Positions 1 to 8,179 of a stretch of 64,000 bases of DNA are shown piece by piece (positions within the stretch are counted from its first letter, which is position 1; every line of letters starts with the position of its first letter). Made by a program: the position numbers and the translations under genes. This DNA is from CAZTAR01 sp043813895 (lineage in GTDB: Bacteria > Planctomycetota > Phycisphaerae > UBA1845 > UTPLA1), in NCBI GenBank assembly GCA_043813895.1, contig JBDRKQ010000101.1:124001-188000 (forward strand), in the 5' to 3' direction. The notes beneath the pieces are model-generated. The model was not told the origin of the DNA, made no database searches, and saw nothing but the letters and a program-made list of their open reading frames with translations.

Positions 1-35
1 GTCGAGACGCACCCTACTTTCAGCTTGGTGACGGG

Positions 36-1316
36 ATGAGCTTCAGGCCGGTCGATGAACAGATGGCAACGCTGACGCGCGGTTGCGACGGCATCTACAA
101 CGAAGACGAACTTCGCCAGAAGGTCGCGCGAAGCCACAAAGAGAACCGGCCGCTTCGGATCAAGCTGGGCATGGACCCCACCGCGCCGGATATTCATCTC
201 GGTCACACGGTGCAACTCCGGAAGATGCGCCAGTTCCAGGACTTCGGCCACAAGGCCGTGCTTATCATCGGCGACTACACCGCGCGGATCGGCGACCCGT
301 CAGGCAGAACGAAGACCCGCCCGATCCTCGCCGCCGAGATGATCAAGGCGAATGCCGAGACCTACTTCCAGCAGGCCGGCCATGTTCTGGATACGCGCGA
401 GGAGAAGCTGGAGATTCACTACAACAGCGAGTGGCTCGCCCCGCTGGACCTGGCGGACATCCTGCGCCTCACCAGTTGCATGACTGTGGCCCAGATGCTC
501 CAGCGCGAGAGCTACAAGAAACGGATGGCCGAGGAGAAGGACATCATCCTGACGGAGCTGTTGTACCCGCTGATGCAGGGCTATGACTCGGTCGCGATCA
601 ACGCGGACGTGGAGTTGGGCGGAACGGACCAGACGTTCAACAACCTCGTCGGCCGGGACCTGATGGGCGTCTACGCCGGGCGCGAAGGCGTGCTGATGGA
701 CGGCAAGCGTGGCACGTTCGGCGCGATGGAAAAGCAAATCGTGATGATCATGCCGATTCTCCGCGGCCTGGACGGCGTGGAGAAGATGAGCAAGTCGTTG
801 GGCAATTACATCGGCCTGACCGACACGCCGAAGGATATGTTCGGCAAGACGATGAGCATTGCCGATTCGCTGATGAAGGAGTGGTTCACCCTGTTGACCT
901 TGCTGCCGCCCGATGAGGTGAATGCTCTTTGCGACGGCACGAAGACGCACCCGCGCGACGCGAAGGTTCGGCTGGCGAAGGACATCGTCACGCAATACTA
1001 CGACGACGCGACGGCGGATCAGGAGGAATCGCTCTGGCAGCAGGTCATCGTCGAAGGGGGGCTGCGCGAGGACATTCCAGTCAAGCGGTTCGCGCGATCC
1101 GAGTGTGACGAGAAGGGCGAGATCTGGCTACCGCACCTGTTGAAGCACCTGAGCCTGGTTGAGTCGGCGAATGCGGGGCGTCGGATGATCGCGGGCGGCG
1201 GCGTCTCCGTCAATCGTGAGAAGGTGAAGGACCCCAAGGCCACGATCGTGCCTGAGGACGGGATGATCGTGCAGGTCGGCAAGCGGAATGTCGTCAAGCT
1301 CGAACTGCATGATTAA
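36..1316 (+). CDS. tyrS: Tyrosyl-tRNA synthetase
   Basis: This enzyme charges tRNA-Tyr with tyrosine in the cytoplasm. It is a class I synthetase: the HIGH-type signature HLGH is at residues 54-57 and KMSKS at about 250-254. A C-terminal S4 RNA-binding domain follows (about 365-420, with NAGRRMIAGGGVSVN). The 426-residue length and long catalytic domain fit the TyrS2-like bacterial form. The ATG at 36 gives the expected N-terminus, and the gene is intact. Only 35 bases precede it in the window, so its promoter cannot be judged. A decayed transposase follows directly downstream. Confidence 0.97.
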   Translation: MSFRPVDEQMATLTRGCDGIYNEDELRQKVARSHKENRPLRIKLGMDPTAPDIHLGHTVQLRKMRQFQDFGHKAVLIIGDYTARIGDPSGRTKTRPILAAEMIKANAETYFQQAGHVLDTREEKLEIHYNSEWLAPLDLADILRLTSCMTVAQMLQRESYKKRMAEEKDIILTELLYPLMQGYDSVAINADVELGGTDQTFNNLVGRDLMGVYAGREGVLMDGKRGTFGAMEKQIVMIMPILRGLDGVEKMSKSLGNYIGLTDTPKDMFGKTMSIADSLMKEWFTLLTLLPPDEVNALCDGTKTHPRDAKVRLAKDIVTQYYDDATADQEESLWQQVIVEGGLREDIPVKRFARSECDEKGEIWLPHLLKHLSLVESANAGRRMIAGGGVSVNREKVKDPKATIVPEDGMIVQVGKRNVVKLELHD

Positions 1317-1327
1317 CCCGAATTTCT

Positions 1328-1600
1328 CACCGGTGGGGGCGAGAACGATTCGAGGCGATTCTCCGCAGGACCGGTCGGGCGTGTGCGGAAGCCGGTCTGG
1401 TCACCGGCGAGACGGTGCATGTTGATGCCACGCTGATCCGTGCGGACGTGAGTTGGGAGCGCCTGACCGAGCGGCACGTCGAGCAGGTTCTGAAGGACAA
1501 TGCCGACCAGGATGACATTCCGCCAAATAGGCAGCGCAAACTGGCAAGCAAGTCCCCGCGGTCCCACCTGGACCGCCGCCGCCGTTTTCGCGTGTTGCCG
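1328..1600 (+). pseudogene. Remnant of an IS transposase
   Basis: This 459-base gap between tyrS and the next gene contains one open frame resembling the middle of an IS1182/IS5-like DDE transposase. The readable part runs from RFEAILRRTGRACAEAG through VHVDATLIRADVSWE to about HVEQVLKDNAD. The segment with the first catalytic Asp (HVDATLIRADVSW) is typical of these enzymes. No start, no upstream domain and no downstream catalytic part are present, and similarity fades after about 1570. It is a fossil insertion, not a working gene. The exact ends are uncertain. Confidence 0.6.
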
Positions 1601-1775
1601 GGAGGGGGCGATAACGGCCCGATGGCTCTCCGGGCGTCCTGGGAGGGTCCGATTCGAAAGAATCGCTGCCTGAAATAGAATATTCGCAGGCGGCAAGTCC
1701 AACCGAATAGAGAGTAGCGTTGGAATTGACGAGCCGTCGGCCGCGAGGCCGGCACTGGAGAGGAGGCAGAATATC

Positions 1776-2765
1776 GTGCCGCTGACAGTTCCTCCCCCAT
1801 ACAAGCGTTCGGCCAAGCGTGGAGCTTCCGGATACGACGTATCCCCTGCATGTTCGCGACCGCGACGAACGCCATCTGATGTGCCGATCGACCCCGCGTT
1901 CGACCACGAGACCTTTGGACGGGAGCCTCGCCGAGGCGCTGTGCCGTGGAAGACTGCCGTGTTGATCCTGTTGGCCGCATCCGGCCTATTCGCATACAGC
2001 ACGCACCAGGACGTTCTTGTCGGCCGGATCGCCGCGCCGCTGTTGGCGTTGGGCGCGCTGCACGGCTTGTGGCGTGGCGGTTTCCGCAAGGCCGCGATGC
2101 TGGTCGCCACGATCCTCGTCTTCTATTGTGTGACGAAGTACGGCGGCGCGGCGGCACAACTCGCTCAGAACGCCACCGGTTCGGCAAGCGCAGGCTGGGG
2201 ATACGCGGGCCTGAGTCTGGTTGCCGTCATCACGCTGGTTTTCACGAGCCTCGTCGTCAATGTGATTCGCCGTCGGCACATTCTCAAACGCCCGCTTGTC
2301 ACCGGCTTGGATCGCCTATCCGGGACGTTTGTAGGCGCAGCCGAGGCTGCCTTGATCGTCCTGGCGGTTTGCTGGACGGCGGTTGAGATTCGCCCGCACG
2401 CCATGCTCGTGCGCGATTATACGGACACGCCGATCAGCTCATCTCGGCAGGAGTTCGCCGCCGGCATTGTGCGGCTGGCGGACGAGGTGGGCGTCGGCAC
2501 AATGGGCCGGATCGTTGATGCGACGAACCCGATCGACCACATCCCCGTGTTGCGCAAGGCGATCGACGATCTGAACAGGACCGGGCAGTTCGATCTCGGA
2601 AGCCTCGATCCGGAGACGGCGCGCAAGCTCAACGAGTTGCTCAAGCAGACACCGTCCGGCGACGCGGGCGGGCTGCAAGGCGTTATGGAGCAACTGGAGC
2701 ACAAGAACGAGACGGCAGAGCAACTGCGTCAAGAACTTCCGCAACCGGGCCAGGCGGGTCGATGA
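1776..2765 (+). CDS. CvpA-like membrane protein
   Basis: A 329-residue integral membrane protein of the CvpA (colicin V production) family. A cytoplasmic N-terminal stretch (about 1-55) is followed by four to five membrane segments between about 56 and 205. The family signatures GLWRGGFRKAAMLVA and LDRLSGTFVGAAEAALIV are both visible. The C-terminal third (about 215-329) is hydrophilic, helical and Gln/Glu-rich. The GTG start is chosen because AGGAGG lies at 1761-1766, nine bases upstream. The molecular role of CvpA proteins is unsettled (envelope homeostasis in other bacteria). A strong hairpin follows the gene. Confidence 0.75.
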   Translation: MPLTVPPPYKRSAKRGASGYDVSPACSRPRRTPSDVPIDPAFDHETFGREPRRGAVPWKTAVLILLAASGLFAYSTHQDVLVGRIAAPLLALGALHGLWRGGFRKAAMLVATILVFYCVTKYGGAAAQLAQNATGSASAGWGYAGLSLVAVITLVFTSLVVNVIRRRHILKRPLVTGLDRLSGTFVGAAEAALIVLAVCWTAVEIRPHAMLVRDYTDTPISSSRQEFAAGIVRLADEVGVGTMGRIVDATNPIDHIPVLRKAIDDLNRTGQFDLGSLDPETARKLNELLKQTPSGDAGGLQGVMEQLEHKNETAEQLRQELPQPGQAGR

Positions 2766-2782
2766 GGATCCGTGACAGATTC

Positions 2783-2865
2783 GGCGGGCTGCGACACTCA
2801 ATGCAGCGTCGGCCGCGGAAGGCCGGCGTTGCATTGGGTGTCGCAGCCTGGCGGTAGTAGCCCGC
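2783..2865. repeat. Long imperfect palindrome after the cvpA-like gene
   Basis: Positions 2788-2814 can pair with 2821-2847 around the six-base loop GCGGAA. All 27 positions are Watson-Crick or G-U compatible; the three non-identical ones are G-U pairs. GGCGGGCT at 2783-2790 can also pair with AGCCCGCC further out. It could be a transcription terminator without a U-tract, or a REP-like mobile palindrome. The rest of the gap up to 2991 shows nothing convincing. Confidence 0.6.
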
Positions 2866-2991
2866 CGGAAGCGTAATATCACCCGATCCGAACCGCGCGG
2901 ATTTCGGCTGCAACTGCCAAGCCCAACGCCGGTATCATACCCGGAAGCCGCTACGCGCGGCCGATAGGGTCATGGTGCGCGAGGCAGATCG

Positions 2992-4080
2992 ATGAGCGAG
3001 CAAGACGGTGGTTTTCTGATGCGCCTCCTGCAAGGGATGGCGGAGGCTGAGGCGTCGGACCTGCACCTGGTACCGGGCTATCAGCCTATGTATCGGGTCC
3101 ACGGGAAGCTCGAAGCCCTGGGGGAGACGGTCGTCGGGCCGGGCGGCGCGCTGGAGATGGTCAAGGCGATCGCGCCGGCCGAGGTTTTGCCGCGACTGTG
3201 TGACGGAACGGACCTCGACTTCGCCGTGCAGCTCGGCGAGGGAGCGGAGGCCGCCCGGTTTCGCGTGAATGTCTTCGCCAGCCGGGGTGAGAGCGGCGCG
3301 TGTTTCAGGGCGATCTCCAACACGATCCCTGCGCTGGGCGAGCTCGGTTTTCCCCGGGAACTCGGCGAGCGGATCATTGCGCTCAAGCACGGACTCGTGC
3401 TCGTCACAGGCATCACCGGCAGCGGTAAGACGACGAGCCTCGCGGCACTGATCCAGATGCTCAACGTCGGGGGGGGGTGTCGGATCATCACGATCGAAGA
3501 ACCGATCGAGTACATCTATCCGCGGACGGATGAGAGCATCGTGACACAGAGGGAAGTGGGTGTTGACGTCAAGTCGTTCTATGACGGGCTTCGGTTCGGC
3601 CTGCGGCAGGACCCGGACGTGTTGCTCGTGGGCGAGATTCGCGACCGTGACACGGCCCAACTCGCACTCTCGGCCGCGGAGACGGGCCACCTCATTTTCG
3701 CGACGATGCACACGAACGACGCGAAGGGCGCGATCACGCGACTGGTCGACCTCTTTCCGGCGGAGCGTCACGACGATGTTCGCACGCAGTTGTCAATGAG
3801 CCTGCGTTTCGTCATTACGCAGCACCTGCTTCCGAGCGACAACGGCGGGCGGCGCGTCCTCGCAATGGAGGTAATGTACGCGAACTACGCGGTGCAGACC
3901 GCCATCCGACAGGGCAGAGTGGAGATGCTGGATTCGGCGATCCAGAGCGGCTCGAAGGACGGCATGTTCACACTTGACGCGTATCTCCGCCGACTCGTTG
4001 GGCAGGGGCTTATCAACATGGACACGGCGAGGTCCTTCGCGAAGGATCCGAGCGAGTTCGGCGTCTCACCCACACGATGA
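2992..4080 (+). CDS. pilT: Twitching-motility retraction ATPase PilT
   Basis: A hexameric cytoplasmic ATPase of the type IV pilus machine that drives pilus retraction. The N-terminal PAS-like domain (1-110, starting LMRLLQGMAEAEASDLHL) is followed by the RecA-like core. Walker A is GITGSGKTT (about 140-148), the Asp box is ITIEEPIEY (about 167-175) and Walker B is LLVGEIRD (about 211-218). The His-box region is ATMHTNDA. A late AIRQGR resembles the AIRNLI motif that PilT needs for retraction. Length (362) is normal. It stands alone with no other pilus assembly gene next to it, although a prepilin-like gene lies at 48.7 kb. Confidence 0.93.
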   Translation: MSEQDGGFLMRLLQGMAEAEASDLHLVPGYQPMYRVHGKLEALGETVVGPGGALEMVKAIAPAEVLPRLCDGTDLDFAVQLGEGAEAARFRVNVFASRGESGACFRAISNTIPALGELGFPRELGERIIALKHGLVLVTGITGSGKTTSLAALIQMLNVGGGCRIITIEEPIEYIYPRTDESIVTQREVGVDVKSFYDGLRFGLRQDPDVLLVGEIRDRDTAQLALSAAETGHLIFATMHTNDAKGAITRLVDLFPAERHDDVRTQLSMSLRFVITQHLLPSDNGGRRVLAMEVMYANYAVQTAIRQGRVEMLDSAIQSGSKDGMFTLDAYLRRLVGQGLINMDTARSFAKDPSEFGVSPTR

Positions 4081-4208
4081 CATCCCGCGCGCGTTGCGAG
4101 GCGGTTTGGAGACGCCGCCCTTGACCATGGAGCCCACCGGCGAGACGCGGGTACCACAGTTTTGCCCCAGGCTGATAACCGGCGGTGGGGTCTATTGCTA
4201 TCGGTCTC

Positions 4209-4237
4209 TTGCACATAGGCCTTTGGGACCCTATTAT
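4209..4237 (+). promoter_or_regulatory. Sigma-70-type promoter before the HNH gene
   Basis: TTGCAC (4209-4214) and TATTAT (4232-4237) are separated by 17 bases, close to the -35/-10 consensus. Transcription would begin near 4244, giving a leader of about 110 bases before the ATG at 4353. This is pattern evidence only. Confidence 0.5.
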
Positions 4238-4352
4238 TGGATATATGAAGGGCTTCAGGAGGGCGAAGCCGTCGCCCCGAAGCCGCGTGCATTGAGACGG
4301 TCGGACGACCCAAGCGACAATTAGACCGGCGTCGGCCGACCGGGAGCGCGAG

Positions 4353-4982
4353 ATGATTGCGCAACGGACCGGCCTAAGCTGCAACGTTCTGGTGCTGAAC
4401 CGGAACTACCTGGCGATTCGCGTGGTGAATGTGCGTCGCGCGTTCAGCCTGCTCTGGCGCGAAATGGCCGAGGTCGTGCACATCGAGAGCGGCCGCTACA
4501 CGTCGTATGATTTCTCCGAATGGTGCGAACTGAGTGAGCTGGCCCGGGAGTTCGAGCCGGATGCACATGACTGGATCAGCACGGTCCGCCTGCATATTGC
4601 GGTTCCGCGAATCATCCGCTTGGCGGTCTACGATCGCCTGCCGAAGCAAATGGTCAAGTTCAATCGGCGGAACATCTACGCTCGAGACGGGAGCCGGTGC
4701 CAGTATTGCGGCACGAAGTACCCCACGAGCGAGCTTTCTCTCGACCATGTCGTGCCACGCAGCCAGGGCGGCGAGTCTTCCTGGGAGAATGTGGTCTGTG
4801 CATGTTTGCGCTGCAATATCAAGAAGGGAGGCCGCACGCCTCCGCAGGCCCACATGCGACTGATCACACCGCCGAAGAAACCACGGCGTAACCCGGTCAT
4901 CACTGTCAAGCTCACAGAAGGTCGCTACGCCAGTTGGAAGGCCTTCCTCGACAACGCTTACTGGTCCGTTGAACTGAAGTAG
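4353..4982 (+). CDS. HNH endonuclease family protein
   Basis: A 209-residue protein with a C-terminal HNH nuclease fold. The Zn ligands are the pairs Cys116-x2-Cys119 (CQYC) and Cys151-x2-Cys154 (CLRC). The catalytic DH is at 131-132 (LSLDHVVPRSQGG), with Asn146 in SSWENVV. The N-terminal 105 residues are characteristic of a group of stand-alone HNH proteins widespread in Planctomycetota and other bacteria, whose substrate is unknown. No methylase or phage gene is adjacent, so a restriction or homing role is not supported. The ATG start agrees with the conserved N-terminus. Confidence 0.85.
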   Translation: MIAQRTGLSCNVLVLNRNYLAIRVVNVRRAFSLLWREMAEVVHIESGRYTSYDFSEWCELSELAREFEPDAHDWISTVRLHIAVPRIIRLAVYDRLPKQMVKFNRRNIYARDGSRCQYCGTKYPTSELSLDHVVPRSQGGESSWENVVCACLRCNIKKGGRTPPQAHMRLITPPKKPRRNPVITVKLTEGRYASWKAFLDNAYWSVELK

Positions 4983-5200
4983 GCATCTCCTTTGGGCCTC
5001 TTGCACTTACGCCGACCGCAAGACAGGCCCGCCGACGCTCCGCCCGTGGCTCCGCTATCGTCATCGCGGCCGGCGTTCTTGCCCGTGGCGATCACGGCCT
5101 ATATCCTGACAAACTCGGCATCTTGCGATGTCCTTGATGGTGGATTCGTCAACAGCGGTGTGATGATCGCGACGGCGACAAGGACAAGGAAACCGCTCGC

Positions 5201-8179
5201 GTGCACAACGATACACAGGACCATTCGTCAAAGACAGTTGCCGCGATCGTCCGGGACCTGAGCGGCCGCATCGAAGGCGAGGTCCGTGCCGATCGGCTTA
5301 TCCGCGCGCTCTATGCCACGGATGCCAGTATCTACCAGATTGTCCCTGACGTCGTCGTTTTTCCAAGATCGTCCGCCGATGTCACGTCTGTGGTTCGGGC
5401 GTGCGTCGAGCATGGACTACCGCTCACCGCTCGTGGCGCAGGAACCGGCCTGACCGGCGCGGCCGTGAACCGGGGCGTGCAACTCGACTGCTCGCGACAC
5501 CTCAACAGAATCCTGGCTGTCGACCCTCGCGATAGGACCGTGCGCGTCGAGCCGGGCGTCGTGCTCGACGAACTCAACGCCGAACTGCGACCGCACGGTC
5601 TCCACTTCGCCCCCGACGTGGCCACCAGCAGCCGAGCCACCCTCGGCGGTATGATCGCCAACAACTCCTGCGGCGCGCGTTCGATTCTACACGGCCGCAC
5701 CGTGGACCATGTTCTCAGCTTGGACGTTGTGTTGTCGGACGGCTCGCGGCATGTTTGGGGAAGCCCCGCTGCCGCGACGGGCCGTGGTGCGGACAATCCC
5801 TTGGCGAGGCTTTGTGAGGAGAAGTTGGCGGAAGTCGCGGGCGACCATGCCGATGAGATCGCCGCGAGATTCCCCAAGGTATCGAGGCGAAACGGCGGCT
5901 ATGCGCTCGATCGTCTGCGCGTCGAGAGCGGCCACGTCCTAAATCCCGAGACGATCGTCTGCGGCAGCGAGGGCACGCTCTGTGTCGTGGTCGGCGCGAC
6001 ATTGAAGCTCACGCCGCTGCCGAGACACAAGGGCCTCCTCGTCGCGCACTTCGACGACCTGTCGGCCGCACTCGAAGCGACGCCCGCCGCACTCGCGCAT
6101 CAGCCCGCTGCGGTCGAACTCATCGACAAGCTCGTGCTCGACGCGGCCCGGGCCAATCCCGCCATGGCGCGGCGCAGTGGTTTCATCGAGCGCGATCCTC
6201 GCGCGGTCCTCATCATCGAGATGTATGACGACGAGACCCGCCGGTTGACCGATCGGTTGCGGTCCTTGGCCGCCGATCTGGAGTCCCGATCGATGGGCTA
6301 CGCATGGCCGATCATGACCGACGACCGCGCGCAGGCCGATGTTTGGACCGTCCGAAAGAGCGGCCTGGGTCTGTTGATGTCCCGGCCGGGCGATCGCCAG
6401 CCCTACGCTTTTGTCGAAGACACCGCAGTGGAGCCGGCGAGGCTGCGCGGCTACGTCGATCGATTCCGGAAGATTCTCGAAGAGGAGCAGGTCGAAGAGG
6501 CCGGCTACTATGCGCATGCCAGTGTCGGTTGTCTGCACATCCGCCCCGTCCTGAACCTAAAGCGTCGCGACGACGTCCGGCGCATGCGGCGGATAGCGGA
6601 TCGTGTCAGCTCTCTGGCACTCGAATTCGGCGGCACCATGACGGGCGAGCACGGCGACGGCATCGTCCGGTCCTGCTGGCTGGAAAAGATGTACGGCTCT
6701 CGACTCGTCGGGGCCTTCTCCGAGATCAAGCGCACCTTCGATCCACATGGTCTCTTCAATCCCGGCAAGATCGTCGATCCGCTCCCGATGACGGAGAATC
6801 TCCGCTATTCGCCGGAGCCTCCTCGCATGGACAGTGACACGCTGCTCGACTTTGATGCACACGGAGGCATCGCCGGGCTGGCGGGAATGTGCAGCGGTGT
6901 GGGCCAGTGTCGGCAGCGGCTTGTCGGGACGATGTGCCCGTCCTACACAGCCACCGGCAGGGAACTGGACTCCACGCGCGGCCGGGCCAACGCCTTGCGA
7001 ATCGCCCTGTCCGGCGCTGGCCCGCTCGATGGGCTTGACGATGACGCACTCGATGAGGTCATGGAGCTATGCCTGAGCTGCAAGGCGTGCAAGACGGAAT
7101 GCCCTACCGGCGTGGACATGGCCAGGCTCAAGGCCGAGTGGCTCGCCTGTCGGCATCGTAGCCGAGGCATCCCGGTCAGAAACCGTCTCGTCGCGGCCGC
7201 GCCGGGGCTCGCCGCATGGGGTTGCCGCTTCGCGCCGCTGAGCAACTGGGTCCTGCAATCGCGACCGATGCGCGTGCTGCTCGAATGGTTGTTCGGCCTG
7301 GATCGTCGCGTGCCGCCGCCGCGGTATGCGAGCAGGACATTCCGGCAGTGGTTCGCCGCTCGGCGCCATCGATCCGAAACCTCTCCCGCTTCGCGTGATC
7401 GCCCGCGGGTTGTCTACTTTGTGGACACCTGGACGAACTATCACACGCCACAGGTGGGCAGGGCGGCCGTGAAGGTCCTCGAAGCGCTGGGCTGCGAGGT
7501 CGTCGTCCCGCCGACGCAATGCTGCGGGCGGCCGGCGATCAGCAAGGGCGTGCTCGAACAGGCGAAACGCCTTGCGACGGCCAACATCGCCGTGCTGGCT
7601 CAGTATGCCGAGCGCGGCGTCCCGATCGTCGGCACGGAGCCGAGCTGCCTACTCACGCTCGTTGACGAGTATCCCCAGTTCGTGCGGACCATGCAGGCGC
7701 ATGCGGTCGCGGCGGCAGCACAGACGATCGAGTCGTTCGTCGCGGACATCCTGCGTCAGCGGCCGGACGCTCTGAAGTTCAAGGCCGACGGAGTACGGCT
7801 CTTGTATCACGGACATTGCCATCAGAAGGCCATCGTGGGCACCGATGCCGCTATCGGCCTGCTCGACGCCTTTGCAGGCGACCGAGGCTCGGAGATCGAC
7901 AGCGGATGTTGCGGCATGGCGGGCTCGTTCGGGCATGAGGTCGAGCACTACGATGTCGCCAAGGCCGTCGGTGAGGGGCGGCTCTTTCCGGCGATTCGCA
8001 ACCGTGGGGACGCCGAGATTGCCGTGTCCGGCTTCAGCTGTCGGCAGCAGATCGCCCACCACACGGGCGTCACCTCACGGCACCTTATCGAGTACCTGGC
8101 CGACGCGCTCGACATTCCCGATGAATCGCCGCACGGAGGCGCGAATCGGATTAGAATGCCCGGCAATGGCAACTCTTGA
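5201..8179 (+). CDS. FAD-linked oxidase fused to a Fe-S CCG-domain protein
   Basis: A 992-residue fusion of a GlcD-like and a GlcF-like half, as in YdiJ/D-2-hydroxyacid dehydrogenases. The FAD_binding_4 domain spans about 45-215, with the pyrophosphate loop RGAGTGLTG at about 79-87. The FAD-oxidase C domain runs about 245-520, with GEHGDG near 485. Next is a two-cluster ferredoxin region (about 560-660; CSGVGQC and CLSCKACKTECPTG). Two CCG domains follow (about 710-960; CCGRPAISKG and GCCGMAGSFGHE). It probably oxidises a D-2-hydroxyacid (lactate, glycolate or 2-hydroxyglutarate) and passes electrons through Fe-S clusters to a carrier. The substrate cannot be decided. The start is GTG. The last 14 bases overlap the next gene, suggesting coupling. 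Confidence 0.88.
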   Translation: MHNDTQDHSSKTVAAIVRDLSGRIEGEVRADRLIRALYATDASIYQIVPDVVVFPRSSADVTSVVRACVEHGLPLTARGAGTGLTGAAVNRGVQLDCSRHLNRILAVDPRDRTVRVEPGVVLDELNAELRPHGLHFAPDVATSSRATLGGMIANNSCGARSILHGRTVDHVLSLDVVLSDGSRHVWGSPAAATGRGADNPLARLCEEKLAEVAGDHADEIAARFPKVSRRNGGYALDRLRVESGHVLNPETIVCGSEGTLCVVVGATLKLTPLPRHKGLLVAHFDDLSAALEATPAALAHQPAAVELIDKLVLDAARANPAMARRSGFIERDPRAVLIIEMYDDETRRLTDRLRSLAADLESRSMGYAWPIMTDDRAQADVWTVRKSGLGLLMSRPGDRQPYAFVEDTAVEPARLRGYVDRFRKILEEEQVEEAGYYAHASVGCLHIRPVLNLKRRDDVRRMRRIADRVSSLALEFGGTMTGEHGDGIVRSCWLEKMYGSRLVGAFSEIKRTFDPHGLFNPGKIVDPLPMTENLRYSPEPPRMDSDTLLDFDAHGGIAGLAGMCSGVGQCRQRLVGTMCPSYTATGRELDSTRGRANALRIALSGAGPLDGLDDDALDEVMELCLSCKACKTECPTGVDMARLKAEWLACRHRSRGIPVRNRLVAAAPGLAAWGCRFAPLSNWVLQSRPMRVLLEWLFGLDRRVPPPRYASRTFRQWFAARRHRSETSPASRDRPRVVYFVDTWTNYHTPQVGRAAVKVLEALGCEVVVPPTQCCGRPAISKGVLEQAKRLATANIAVLAQYAERGVPIVGTEPSCLLTLVDEYPQFVRTMQAHAVAAAAQTIESFVADILRQRPDALKFKADGVRLLYHGHCHQKAIVGTDAAIGLLDAFAGDRGSEIDSGCCGMAGSFGHEVEHYDVAKAVGEGRLFPAIRNRGDAEIAVSGFSCRQQIAHHTGVTSRHLIEYLADALDIPDESPHGGANRIRMPGNGNS

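Noticed and set aside
7845..8165. N-terminal extension of the spermidine-synthase-like frame
   Set aside because: It lies wholly inside the preceding FAD/Fe-S gene and encodes Ser/Arg-rich sequence; the ATG at 8166 gives a proper membrane N-terminus.
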